Below are positions 6,943-15,162 of a DNA stretch of 17,127 nt, in pieces. The stretch lies in assembly GCA_002352105.1 (NCBI GenBank), contig DEHV01000058.1:53229-70355 (forward strand). The letters run 5' to 3'. Position numbers and translations under genes: made by a program. The DNA comes from Chitinophagaceae bacterium UBA2791 (GTDB taxonomy: Bacteria > Bacteroidota > Bacteroidia > Chitinophagales > Chitinophagaceae). The notes beneath the pieces were generated by a model. The model saw only the letters and a list, made by a program, of their open reading frames with translations. It was not told where the DNA came from and did no database searches. Each line of letters opens with the position of its first letter. Position 1 is the first letter of the stretch.

Positions 6943-8244
6943 ATGGCAAGCGTCATTCCATTCAAAGCATTACGCCCGCAACCGCAGTTTGCGCCCAAAG
7001 TAGCTTCCCGCCCTTATGATGTGCTGGATAGCGCAGAAGCAAAGGTCGAGGCGCGCGGCAACCCGTATTCTTTTTTGCATATCACCAAATCAGAGATCGA
7101 CCTGCCGGAGAATATCGATATTCATGCTGCGGATGTGTACGAAAAAGCCAAGGAGAACCTGGACGCCTTTATTCAACGCGGCATCCTGTTCCAGGAAGAC
7201 AAAGCCTGCTTTTATATTTATCGCCTCATCATGAAGGGGCGGAGCCAGACCGGGCTGGTGTGCGGAAGCGCCATCAACGACTACGAAAAGGACATTATTA
7301 AAAAACACGAATTCACCCGTCCCGAAAAGGAGCAGGATCGCATCAACCATATCGCCTACACACATGCGCAAACGGGAAATGTATTTCTTGCCTATCGAAA
7401 CGCGGCAGAAATTGACGATATTATTAATAACTGGAAATCGCAACACGATCCCGTATATGATTTTGTGGCCGACGACGAGATCCGCCACACCCTCTGGGTG
7501 ATCAATTCCACCGAGGCCAGCAATGCGCTTGTCCGGCTTTTCAAGGAAAAGGTTCCGTTTACCTATATCGCCGACGGCCACCATCGCGCCGCTTCAGCCG
7601 CGAAGGTGAGGAAACTGCTCGAAAACGCTAAGCCGGGGGAGAACCCGGGGTTCTCTTCCAGAAAAAGCAATATTACCGCGCAAGAAGAAGATCCGGCGGA
7701 TGCGGTACGGTCGAGGGACTATTTCCTTACTACGCTATTTCCCGCCAACGAGCTCCATATCATGGACTATAACCGCGTTATCAAAGATCTCGGAGGTCTG
7801 AGCGCCGAAGATTTCACCCAAAAGCTCAAAAAGGATTTTGAAGTGGAAGAAGCGGGGTCTTCATTTACGCCGTCAAAGCCCCATGAATTCGGCCTCTACC
7901 TGAACCACAAATGGCATAAGCTGACAGCCAGGCCCAACACCTATACCGATGATCCCATCGGCGTGCTCGACGTAACGATCCTATCAAACAATGTGCTGGA
8001 TAAATTACTGGGCATCGTTGATCAGCGCACAGATAAACGGATTGATTTTGTTGGAGGCATCCGCGGGTCGGAAGAACTGGAGAGAAGAGTCAATAGCGGG
8101 GAGATGGCCGCCGCGTTCAGCTTTTATCCCGTTAGCATACAACAACTGTTCGATATTGCCGACAGCGGCAACGTGATGCCTCCCAAAAGCACCTGGTTCG
8201 AGCCCAAGCTCCGCGACGGACTGCTTACCCACCTGATCGATTAA
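6943..8244 (+). CDS. DUF1015 family protein, probable serC operon partner
   Basis: 433 aa, the normal length of DUF1015 (PF06245). The family start is visible (VIPFKALRPQP, then RPYDVLDSAEA), as are the conserved HKWHKLTAR near 327 and the hallmark IADGHHRAAS (residues 209-218). The segment after the HHR motif, about residues 225-262, is longer and more polar than I would expect and looks like a disordered insert before YFLTTLFPANELHIMDYNR. Molecular function is not established. In Bacteroidetes the gene is commonly found with serA and serC, which suggests a link to serine or phosphoglycerate metabolism. Here it follows serC directly with a 26-bp gap and no serA. Soluble, no signal peptide. 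Start ATG 6943 matches the family N-terminus. Confidence 0.93.
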   Translation: MASVIPFKALRPQPQFAPKVASRPYDVLDSAEAKVEARGNPYSFLHITKSEIDLPENIDIHAADVYEKAKENLDAFIQRGILFQEDKACFYIYRLIMKGRSQTGLVCGSAINDYEKDIIKKHEFTRPEKEQDRINHIAYTHAQTGNVFLAYRNAAEIDDIINNWKSQHDPVYDFVADDEIRHTLWVINSTEASNALVRLFKEKVPFTYIADGHHRAASAAKVRKLLENAKPGENPGFSSRKSNITAQEEDPADAVRSRDYFLTTLFPANELHIMDYNRVIKDLGGLSAEDFTQKLKKDFEVEEAGSSFTPSKPHEFGLYLNHKWHKLTARPNTYTDDPIGVLDVTILSNNVLDKLLGIVDQRTDKRIDFVGGIRGSEELERRVNSGEMAAAFSFYPVSIQQLFDIADSGNVMPPKSTWFEPKLRDGLLTHLID

Positions 8245-8317
8245 CGACCGGAGCAAGCGATCTGTTAGCGGCGCTATACGCTCGATACTATGCGATCGAA
8301 TTAAAACAGGCAACATT

Positions 8318-8740
8318 ATGAAGCCAAGAATTTCGGTTTTGACATTAGGAGTGACGGACCTGGAAAAGTCGGTTGCGTTTTATCGCGACGGGCTTGGATT
8401 ATCAACAGAGGGAATTATCGGAAAGGAATTTGAACATGGCGCTGTCGCTTTTTTTGAGCTGCAAAGCGGCTTAAGGTTAGCGCTATGGCCGAGAAAAAGC
8501 ATAGCGCGTGACACGGGTATCCCTGCCCAAAATCCCTCTGTATTAGAATTTACCATTGGACATAATGTAGCAAGCAAAGAAGAAGTGAATGCAGTAATGG
8601 AGCTTGCTAAGAAAGCAGGAGCAAAAATCATTAAACCTGCCGCAGACAGTTTTTGGGGCGGTTATGCAGGTTATTTCCAAGACCCCGATGGACATCTTTG
8701 GGAAATAGTCTACAATCCTGATCTTCTGCCTGAAGACTGA
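8318..8740 (+). CDS. VOC-fold (glyoxalase / bleomycin resistance / dioxygenase) protein
   Basis: 140 aa, one full VOC domain made of two beta-alpha-beta-beta-beta modules. The first module opens with LTLGVTDLEKSVAFYRDGLG and includes AVAFFELQSGLRLAL. The second ends in GYFQDPDGHLWEIV, the classic VOC C-terminal strand with the acidic metal-ligand position (E of WEIV). The first-strand position that is often a metal-binding His is Thr here (LTL), so a glyoxalase I activity is doubtful. Subfamily and substrate are unknown. Codon choice seems slightly more A/T-rich than the neighbours, with more TTA codons, a weak hint of separate origin. It lies 73 bp after the DUF1015 gene and may be read through from it; no own promoter box was seen. 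Cytosolic. Confidence 0.88.
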   Translation: MKPRISVLTLGVTDLEKSVAFYRDGLGLSTEGIIGKEFEHGAVAFFELQSGLRLALWPRKSIARDTGIPAQNPSVLEFTIGHNVASKEEVNAVMELAKKAGAKIIKPAADSFWGGYAGYFQDPDGHLWEIVYNPDLLPED

Positions 8741-8811
8741 CGAAAGAAACGCAGCGACGAATTTTTTGCTTTTATTATCCTTTGCTCATATTCGTCCCCA
8801 TTCTAATAGCG

Positions 8812-8819
8812 TATCTTTG
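8812..8819 (+). promoter_or_regulatory. -7 box (TAnnTTTG type) for the TPR protein gene
   Basis: TATCTTTG, the same sequence as the serC box, stands only 6 bp before the ATG at 8826. Transcription would start at about 8823-8826, so the mRNA would be leaderless or nearly so. No TTTG is found at the usual -33 distance; the nearest, at 8781, is 27 nt away. Confidence 0.5.
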
Positions 8820-8825
8820 AAGACC

Positions 8826-9845
8826 ATGAAATACCTGTTTTTCCATTGCTGCCTTTGGGTTGCCGCCGGTTTTCCCGTAACAGCCCTCGCCCAGGCCGGT
8901 ACGCCGCGCGAGACGGCTAAAGCTTTCATCAACCAGGGCGATTACCGCAATGCTATCCTGGTATTGAACCGCGCTATTGAAAAAGACGATATCAATGTGG
9001 AATTAAAAAAGGACCTTGCCCTCGCGTATTACCTGCAACGCGACTATGCCAAGGCCCTGGGAGCAGCCAAACCGCTTGTTGAAAGAGCAGACGCAGATGT
9101 TCAAAGCTATCAACTGCTGGGCATGTGCTATAAAGCTGTTGACGAGATAAAGGAAGCGGAGAAAATGTATCGCGCAGCCTTAAAAAAATTCCCGGCAAGC
9201 GGGGCGCTGCATAGCGAATATGGCGAGATATTGTGGAGCAAGGCCGAATTTGCCAACGCCGCAAAACAATGGGAAAAAGGCATAGCATCCGACCCCAACT
9301 ATTCTGGCAATTATTATAACGCCGCGAAATACTATTATTTTTCGACAGATAAAGTATGGGGGTTGATCTACGGCGAGATATTCATCAACCTGGAAAGTTT
9401 TAGCGCCCGCACGCCGGAGATCAAAAGCATGCTTCTCGAAGGGTATAAAAAATTGTTCTCGGAACCCGAAATAAATAAAAACCAGAATACCAAAAATGCT
9501 TTCGTGCAGGCCTTTCTCACACACATGAAAGAACAGTCGCACACTATCGCTAACGGCGTTACCCCGGATGCCCTGTCGGTATTAAGGACCAGGTTCCTCC
9601 TGAATTGGTTTGAGAAAGATGCCAGCCGTTTTCCCTTTCGTTTATTCGAGTATCACCAGCAGCTGGCTAAAACAGGAATGTTCGAAGCCTATAACCAATG
9701 GATATTCGCCGCAGCAAAAGACCTTGCCGGTTTTCAGCAGTGGATCGCCACCCATCCGGAGGAGTATGAAAAATTCAATGCCTTCCAGAAAAGCAGGGTA
9801 TTCAAACTACCTGAAGGGCAATACTACCAGACGCCCGTAAAGTAA
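8826..9845 (+). CDS. Exported tetratricopeptide-repeat protein
   Basis: 339 aa from ATG 8826. The signal peptide is residues 1-22 (MKYLFFHCCLWVAAGF, cleavage after ALA before Gln23). TPR helix pairs follow at about 27-60, 61-90, 93-124 and 128-158: AKAFINQGDYRNAILVLNRA, LALAYYLQRDYAKALGAAKP, LLGMCYKAVDEIKEAEKMYR, then EYGEILWSKAEFANAAKQWE. The C-terminal half (160-339) is helical and has no domain I recognise. TPR modules bind peptides or partner proteins, so a periplasmic scaffold role is likely but unspecific. The frame extends upstream to a TTG at 8766; I reject it because it would bury the signal peptide and span the promoter box. It is probably monocistronic. A near copy of the stop-codon region lies downstream. 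Confidence 0.87.
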   Translation: MKYLFFHCCLWVAAGFPVTALAQAGTPRETAKAFINQGDYRNAILVLNRAIEKDDINVELKKDLALAYYLQRDYAKALGAAKPLVERADADVQSYQLLGMCYKAVDEIKEAEKMYRAALKKFPASGALHSEYGEILWSKAEFANAAKQWEKGIASDPNYSGNYYNAAKYYYFSTDKVWGLIYGEIFINLESFSARTPEIKSMLLEGYKKLFSEPEINKNQNTKNAFVQAFLTHMKEQSHTIANGVTPDALSVLRTRFLLNWFEKDASRFPFRLFEYHQQLAKTGMFEAYNQWIFAAAKDLAGFQQWIATHPEEYEKFNAFQKSRVFKLPEGQYYQTPVK

Positions 9846-9928
9846 ATGAAGCCTATTCATTTTAGCGTTGGGATGCGGTTCGGGCCCTTGAAGGACTTGC
9901 CGTGAAGTAAACGAAGCCTATTCATTTT
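9835..9928. repeat. Two near-identical 29-bp copies spanning and following the TPR gene stop
   Basis: Positions 9835-9863 and 9900-9928 match at 27 of 29 bases, 65 bp apart. The first copy includes the TAA of the TPR gene. Each contains AAATGAA-GCCTA-TTCATTT or its one-base variant (AAACGAA), a 7-bp stem with 5-nt loop that is perfect in copy 1 only. It looks like a small tandem duplication of the gene end plus a hairpin, possibly a weak terminator. Confidence 0.7.
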
Positions 9929-10233
9929 CCGCATTGTTCCCAATCCCTGCGTCGGAAATGATCGACTCTCTTTCGCTGCCGGAGCGATCGTCTATCGCTA
10001 GCTTTCAGCGGCAACCAGCCCAACCCGATATGCCGCCTGGCCGGGATAAAAACTTAAAATGCGTCTGTATCCGGCTGCTTCCTTTTTTCTTTGTTCTTTT
10101 TTGGTTAATTTGACAAATGATAAGCGTTGAGCGCATTTTAGTCGGGCATCGTTGATCTAAGCGGCAAATACAACCGGCGCTGATCTCTCTTAGCTTATGC
10201 TCAGACCCCGTTTTAATATTAAACTTTTTGGCT
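9846..10233. other. Intergenic gap between the TPR gene and the acyl-CoA synthetase gene; no gene
   Basis: About 390 bp. Besides the repeat pair it has TTGGGATGCGG (9869-9879) facing CCGCAT-TGTT-CCCAA (around 9929-9943), which could close a larger stem around copy 2. There is also a 6-bp inverted repeat AGCGAT-CGTCT-ATCGCT near 9983-10000 and a 12-bp palindrome TTTAATATTAAA (10212-10223) just before the next start. No exact TAnnTTTG box was found for the synthetase gene. No RNA gene was recognised. Confidence 0.5.
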
Positions 10234-12012
10234 ATGACAAAACCTGAACGCCTGTTTGATTGCCTGGATTTCCTCCTGGAAAAAGATCCTGACGCGGATC
10301 TGCTTGCCGCCAAAGAAAATGGCCAATGGAAAGTGTATAGCGTAGCAGACATTAAACAAAAGGTCGACCAGTTAAGCGCGGGCTTACTCCAGCTGGGGAT
10401 CGGTTATAATGATGGCAGCCTGGAGAAAAGAGATAAGGTGGCGATCATCAGCAAAAACCGCCCCGAATGGCTGATCCTCGATCTTGCCGTTCAACAGATC
10501 GGAGCCGTACTGGTTCCCGTATATCCCACCATCGGCATGCCCGAACTGGAATTCGTATTGAACGACGCAGAGGTGAAGCTGATCTTTGTAAACGATGAAG
10601 ACAACTATCAGAAAGCATTAAGCGCAAAGGAAAAAACGCCTTCCCTGTGCGAGATATATTCTTTTGAACCGCTCGAAGGCCCAAAACACTGGGAGCGTTT
10701 GCTAACGCCAATCGATGAAACAACAAGCGCCAGAATAAAAGAGACCTCTTCCAAAATAAAATACGAAGACCTGTTCACGATCATCTATACCTCCGGCACC
10801 ACAGGCAAGCCCAAGGGCGTTATGCTCTCGCATGCAAACATCCTCAGCAACGTGATCGCCTGTATACCCTGCCTGCCCCAGGGAGATGTGAAAGCGCTGA
10901 GCTTCCTGCCGCTGAACCATATCTTCGAAAGAATGATGACTTATTTCTATCTTTTTAAAGGAAGCGTCATCTACTACGCCGAAAGCATGGATACCATTGG
11001 CGATAACCTGAAAGAGGTCAAACCAAATATTTTTACTACGGTGCCCCGGTTGCTCGAAAAGGTGTACGACCGGATCATGGCGAAGGGCTCCGAATTAACC
11101 GGCATCAAAAAGAAATTGTTCTTCTGGGCGCATGGCCTGGCTACCCGGTTCGAGATCAACAAAAACCAGGGAGCCTGGTACAACCTTCAGCTGGCCCTGG
11201 CGAATAAACTGATCTTTTCCAAATGGAGAGAAGCGCTGGGCAATAACCTGCTGTGTATCGTATCCGGAGGGGCCGCCTGCCAGGTTAGGCTTATCAGGAT
11301 ATTCACCGCTGCAAGGATCCCCATCATGGAAGGATACGGGCTCACCGAGACCTCTCCCGTCATCAGCGTTAACCGCTTTGAAGAGACCGACAGGTTATTC
11401 GGAAGCGTGGGGCCTGTTATCGATAATGTAGAGGTGAAGATTGCCGGCGACGGAGAAATTCTTTGTAAGGGACCCAACATCATGATGGGTTACTATAAGC
11501 GTCCCGACCTTACGGCAGACGCCATCAAAGACGGTTGGTTCTACACGGGAGATATCGGCGTGCTCGTCGATAATAAATTCCTCAAGATCACCGACCGCAA
11601 AAAAGAGATGTTTAAAACCAGCGGCGGCAAATACGTTGCGCCGCTGCCTATCGAAAACAAATTGAAAGAATCTGTTTATATAGAACAGGCCATGGTGCTG
11701 GGCGCCGATAAGAAATTCGTGAGCGCGCTCATCGTTCCGGCCTTCAGCGCGCTTGAAGAATGGGCGCGCAAGCAGGGAATAGCCGATACCGACAGGAAGG
11801 CCCTGGTCGGCAACAGCCAGGTCATCCAGCTGTATAAAGGCATTGTGGAAGGGTTTAACCAGGAGTTCAGCCATGTTGAGCAGGTTAAAAAGTTTGAACT
11901 GGTCGCCAATGAATGGAGCATCGACACCGGCGAGATGACGCCAAAGCTCAGCCTGAAAAGAAAAGTAGTGATGGAAAAAAACAAAGAAGCAATTGATAAG
12001 ATATATGGCTAG
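10234..12012 (+). CDS. Long-chain acyl-CoA synthetase (AMP-forming, FadD/FAA type)
   Basis: Activates fatty acids with ATP and CoA through an acyl-adenylate, for lipid synthesis or degradation at the inner membrane face. 592 aa. ANL-superfamily motifs in order: P-loop IYTSGTTGKPKG (184-195), GYGLTETSP (367-375), adenylate-binding FYTGDIG with D440, and hinge ITDRKKEMFKTSGGKYV from about 452. The C-terminal TPKLSLKRK at 569-577 carries the region of the catalytic lysine. The KTSGGKYVAP form is that of bacterial long-chain synthetases, not acetyl-CoA synthetase. The start is ATG 10234, two codons after a TTG that also keeps the frame. It heads a run of seven co-directional genes, with yicC 40 bp downstream. 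Chain-length preference cannot be read. Confidence 0.96.
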   Translation: MTKPERLFDCLDFLLEKDPDADLLAAKENGQWKVYSVADIKQKVDQLSAGLLQLGIGYNDGSLEKRDKVAIISKNRPEWLILDLAVQQIGAVLVPVYPTIGMPELEFVLNDAEVKLIFVNDEDNYQKALSAKEKTPSLCEIYSFEPLEGPKHWERLLTPIDETTSARIKETSSKIKYEDLFTIIYTSGTTGKPKGVMLSHANILSNVIACIPCLPQGDVKALSFLPLNHIFERMMTYFYLFKGSVIYYAESMDTIGDNLKEVKPNIFTTVPRLLEKVYDRIMAKGSELTGIKKKLFFWAHGLATRFEINKNQGAWYNLQLALANKLIFSKWREALGNNLLCIVSGGAACQVRLIRIFTAARIPIMEGYGLTETSPVISVNRFEETDRLFGSVGPVIDNVEVKIAGDGEILCKGPNIMMGYYKRPDLTADAIKDGWFYTGDIGVLVDNKFLKITDRKKEMFKTSGGKYVAPLPIENKLKESVYIEQAMVLGADKKFVSALIVPAFSALEEWARKQGIADTDRKALVGNSQVIQLYKGIVEGFNQEFSHVEQVKKFELVANEWSIDTGEMTPKLSLKRKVVMEKNKEAIDKIYG

Positions 12013-12052
12013 CCTGTAATTGTTGTTTATCTTGCCGTTAAATAGATACATT

Positions 12053-12928
12053 ATGCTAAAATCCATGACCGGATTCGGAAGGGCAGAAAGCACAGTAGGA
12101 GATAAAACATTTTTGATAGATATAAAATCGCTGAATGGAAAACAATTTGAGCTCAACCTTAAAATGCCGGCTTTTCTAAAACCGTTTGAGTTTGAGATCC
12201 GGTCCATCTTATCCAAAAACCTTTACCGCGGATCGATAGACTGCTCCATCAACCTTAAGGAAACCGGCAACGCCAAGCCCGTAACCATCAATACCACCCT
12301 TGCCAAAGCCTATTATCAGCCTATCGCCGAACTTTCAGCATCGCTCAACCTCGATCCCGCGCATATTCTAAGCTCACTGCTTAAGCTTCCGGAAGTGATC
12401 ACGCCTACAGGCGAAACCCTGACGGACGATGAATGGATAAGCTTTCAGTCGGTACTTAAAACAGCTATTGACAATGTGAACCAACACAGGAAGGAGGAGG
12501 GCAAATCGCTCCAGACAGATCTGCTTTACCGGATAGCGAACATTGAAAAGCAGCAGGAGGAAGTGAAGAAACTGGAGCCGCTTCGCAAACAGAAGATCAA
12601 AGACGGGCTGAAAAAAATACTGGAAGACAATGTAGGCAAAGAAAACTACGACCCCAACCGCCTTGAGCAGGAGATCATCTATTATATTGAAAAAATAGAT
12701 CTCAATGAAGAACAGGTAAGGCTAAGCAACCACTGCAGCTATTTTAAGGACATCATCGCGGATCCCGGCGACGAGAAGGGCAAAAAACTGTCTTTTATCC
12801 TCCAGGAGATAGGAAGAGAGATCAATACTACCGGAGCCAAAGCTTATGATTCGAATATCCAGAAATGTGTAGTGCTGATGAAAGATGAATTGGAAAAAGC
12901 AAAAGAACAAGCGCTTAATGTTTTATAG
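12053..12928 (+). CDS. yicC: YicC family endoribonuclease
   Basis: 291 aa, standard length. Both conserved ends are present: the N-terminal MLKSMTGFGRAE and the C-terminal EIGREINTTGAKAYDSNIQK followed by MKDELEKAKEQ. A coiled-coil of about 50 residues near 155-205 fits the helical arm of the family. YicC of E. coli has been described as an RNase that affects small-RNA stability together with PNPase; the same role here is inferred. Start: the ATG at 12053 matches the family N-terminus, and the upstream in-frame TTG at 12020 adds unrelated residues. yicC often sits before gmk (guanylate kinase); here gmk is not adjacent. The stop TAG is followed after one base by the gldH start, a tight coupling. 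Cytosolic. Confidence 0.96.
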   Translation: MLKSMTGFGRAESTVGDKTFLIDIKSLNGKQFELNLKMPAFLKPFEFEIRSILSKNLYRGSIDCSINLKETGNAKPVTINTTLAKAYYQPIAELSASLNLDPAHILSSLLKLPEVITPTGETLTDDEWISFQSVLKTAIDNVNQHRKEEGKSLQTDLLYRIANIEKQQEEVKKLEPLRKQKIKDGLKKILEDNVGKENYDPNRLEQEIIYYIEKIDLNEEQVRLSNHCSYFKDIIADPGDEKGKKLSFILQEIGREINTTGAKAYDSNIQKCVVLMKDELEKAKEQALNVL

Positions 12929-12929
12929 C

Positions 12930-13397
12930 ATGTTTACCCGACCCCTGTCATACCTGCTCATTGCCGGAATGGTTTGGCTGCACGCCTGCATTACCGTAGA
13001 TGTTTTTGAAAAAAACATTTCCATACCCGGCCATGAATGGAAAAGCAGTTTTATTCCTGAGGTTTCTTTCACGATCGCCGATACGGTCTCGGCGCACAAT
13101 ATTTATGCGGTGATCCGGCATTCCGACGCTTATCGCTACAATAATATCTGGCTGAACATCTACACGCAGCCCCCGGGCGATTCCGCGCATAAGCAAAGGA
13201 TCGACCTCCGGCTGGCCACGGATAGCGAAGGCTGGCTCGGCAGCGGCATGGATGATATTTATGAACACCGGATACTGCTGGCCCGAACCGTATTTCAAAA
13301 GCCGGGGCTCTATCATTTCCGGCTAGAAAACATTATGCGCGAAGACCCCCTGCAACATGTATTTAATGTAGGCATTCGGATAGAGAAGGAAGACTAA
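12930..13397 (+). CDS. gldH: GldH-like gliding-motility lipoprotein
   Basis: 155 aa. The lipoprotein signal is MFTRPLSYLLIAGMVWLHAC with a lipobox LHAC, so Cys20 would be lipidated and the protein sits in the periplasm or outer membrane. The body has the GldH pattern of a beta-rich domain: a W near residue 36 (HEWKSS), ADTVSAHNIYAVIRHSDAYR, NNIWLNI, DLRLATDSEGWLGSGMDDIYEHR, and the end LENIMREDPLQHVFNVGIRIEK. In Flavobacterium johnsoniae GldH is needed for gliding; homologs also occur in non-motile members of the phylum, so motility is not proven. In-frame ATGs at 12885 and 12918 would overlap yicC. I choose 12930 because it gives a clean signal peptide and begins one base after the yicC stop. 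No T9SS genes are in view. Confidence 0.83.
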   Translation: MFTRPLSYLLIAGMVWLHACITVDVFEKNISIPGHEWKSSFIPEVSFTIADTVSAHNIYAVIRHSDAYRYNNIWLNIYTQPPGDSAHKQRIDLRLATDSEGWLGSGMDDIYEHRILLARTVFQKPGLYHFRLENIMREDPLQHVFNVGIRIEKED

Positions 13398-13415
13398 CCG
13401 TTAATATTCCCGCAA

Positions 13416-14396
13416 ATGTTCAAAAAAAACAGGCTGGCCATTATTACCGCGTTGTACTGGTTCCTGCTATTGTACATCATCGCGGCGATGGTATTCTGGT
13501 ACACCGAGCTTGAAAAGCAAAACAGGCAGATGATCAACCACAGGCTAAGCGAATTAAAACTCGACGATCCTGCCTTTAATGATCAATACGACGCACTGCT
13601 GTCCGAACAAAACCGAAAAAGCGCACAATACGCTTACGAAGGCGTCACTTTTCTCGCACTGATCCTTTCCGTATCGGCCTACGTGTACCGGGCGGTGCGA
13701 CGGCAGATCACGCTGAGCGAGCAACAGAAGAATTTCATGATGGCGATCACCCATGAACTAAAAACGCCTATCGCCATAACCAAGCTGAACCTGGAAACCC
13801 TGCAAAAACACCAGCTTGACGAAGCACGCCGGCAAAAGCTCATTCAAATGACGCTGCAGGAAGCCGACCGCCTGAACACCCTGGCCAGCAATATCCTTGT
13901 TTCTTCCCAGCTGGAGCAGCAGCGGGCAGCCGTAAAGGAAGAGCTGGATTTTTCCGACCTGATAAAGAGCTGCGTGAATGATTTTATGAACCGCTTCCCC
14001 GAAAGGAACTGGGATATATCCATCGACCCCGAATGCGAGCTGCTCGGCGACGCCTTCCTGCTGCAGATCCTCGTGAACAACCTGCTGGAGAATGCGGTGA
14101 AATATTCTCCCCCAAAATCGACTGTCGGCTGTTCCCTTCGCCAGGAGAACGACCGGCTGACGCTAAGGATCAGCGACCAGGGAAGCGGGATCCCCGACGC
14201 CGAAAAGAAAAAGGTGTTCCAGAAATTCTACCGTATCGGCAGCGAACAAACGCGGTCGGCAAAAGGTACGGGCCTCGGATTGTATCTTTGCAAAAAGATC
14301 GCCGATGATCATAAAGCCACTTTGCGCATAGAAAATAATGATTCCCAGGGAAGCGTGTTTGTTGTGCGATTTGATAAAAGGCGAGAGAATTCCTAA
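13416..14396 (+). CDS. Membrane sensor histidine kinase
   Basis: 326 aa. First transmembrane segment at about 8-28 (ITALYWFLLLYIIAAMVFW), a short periplasmic loop of about 45 residues, second segment at about 75-92 (VTFLALILSVSAYVY), then directly the HisKA domain without an obvious HAMP domain. H-box MAITHELKTPIAI with phospho-acceptor H113; N-box NNLLENAVKYSP (221-232); G1 DQGSGIP from 254; F-box near 268-272 (FQKFY); G2 KGTGLGL (283-289). All catalytic boxes are intact. Its partner, an OmpR-type regulator, follows after 18 bp. The small sensor loop suggests it reads membrane or envelope state, not a bulky ligand (inference). It starts 18 bp after gldH. Confidence 0.95.
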   Translation: MFKKNRLAIITALYWFLLLYIIAAMVFWYTELEKQNRQMINHRLSELKLDDPAFNDQYDALLSEQNRKSAQYAYEGVTFLALILSVSAYVYRAVRRQITLSEQQKNFMMAITHELKTPIAITKLNLETLQKHQLDEARRQKLIQMTLQEADRLNTLASNILVSSQLEQQRAAVKEELDFSDLIKSCVNDFMNRFPERNWDISIDPECELLGDAFLLQILVNNLLENAVKYSPPKSTVGCSLRQENDRLTLRISDQGSGIPDAEKKKVFQKFYRIGSEQTRSAKGTGLGLYLCKKIADDHKATLRIENNDSQGSVFVVRFDKRRENS

Positions 14397-14414
14397 TCAT
14401 GAAATCGTTAAACT

Positions 14415-15119
14415 ATGTCGGTACAAAAATTTTCTATATTGTTGGTGGAAGATGAAGAAAACCTCCATGAAGCGCTGAAATTAAACCTGGAGTTGGAAGG
14501 ATATGAGATCACATCCGCCTTCGACGGAACAGAAGCCATAAAAAAAATAGAAGAGGAATACTTCGACCTGATCATATTGGACGTGATGTTACCCGGGCTG
14601 GACGGCATCAGCGTGACAGAGAACATCAGGATACAAAATAATGAGGTCCCGATCCTGATCCTCAGCGCTAAAAACAGCAGTTCCGACCGGGTGCTTGGAC
14701 TGAAAAAAGGAGCGGACGATTATATGGTCAAGCCGTTTAACCTGGAAGAATTACTGTTGCGCGTGCACAAGCTTATCGAGAAAAACAAAAAGCTCCAGGA
14801 AAAAGACTTTATCGGCGACACGTATTCCTTCGGTAAGAATACCATCGATTTTAAAGCCCAGGAGGTCTTTACCAAGAACGGGGAACGCATACAGATCAGT
14901 AAAAAGGAAGCGATGCTCCTGAAACTGCTGATCGAGAATAAGAATGAGGTGGTGCCCCGGGAAAAGATCCTCCAGGCCGTATGGGGATATAATGTGTATC
15001 CGACTACCCGGACCATAGATAATTTTATTCTTAACTTCCGTAAATATTTTGAAGAAGACAGCAGGAACCCTCAGTATTTTCATTCGGTAAGAGGGGTGGG
15101 ATATAAATACATGGAATAA
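14415..15119 (+). CDS. OmpR/PhoB-family response regulator
   Basis: 234 aa. The receiver domain (about 5-120) has acidic pocket VEDEE at 11-15, phospho-acceptor D56 in LDVMLPGLDG, the switch Ser in ILSAKNSS, and the conserved Lys in MVKPFN. The winged-helix DNA-binding domain (about 135-232) has VVPREKILQAVWGYNVYPTT, TIDNFILNFRKYF and the final HSVRGVGYKY. It is the cognate partner of the kinase encoded 18 bp upstream. Targets are unknown; the DUF2157 pair 43 bp downstream, or the operon itself, are natural candidates. No repeated binding site was found in the short gaps around it. Confidence 0.96.
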   Translation: MSVQKFSILLVEDEENLHEALKLNLELEGYEITSAFDGTEAIKKIEEEYFDLIILDVMLPGLDGISVTENIRIQNNEVPILILSAKNSSSDRVLGLKKGADDYMVKPFNLEELLLRVHKLIEKNKKLQEKDFIGDTYSFGKNTIDFKAQEVFTKNGERIQISKKEAMLLKLLIENKNEVVPREKILQAVWGYNVYPTTRTIDNFILNFRKYFEEDSRNPQYFHSVRGVGYKYME

Positions 15120-15162
15120 CAGCGGGCTCCCAATGGGCCGCGCCCTAATATAAATCTCCGGT

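Noticed and set aside
9870..9895. GGTTCGGGCCC as a possible tRNA T-arm
   Set aside because: No acceptor, D or anticodon arms could be fitted around it.
10005..10352. Minus-strand frame overlapping the acyl-CoA synthetase start
   Set aside because: Low-complexity basic product, overlaps the start of a certain gene, no family resemblance.
15123..15143. GC-rich hairpin (GCGG, CCC-AAT-GGG, CCGC) between the response regulator and DUF2157 genes
   Set aside because: No T-run follows, and the stem needs a 3-nt bulge; it does not qualify as a terminator.
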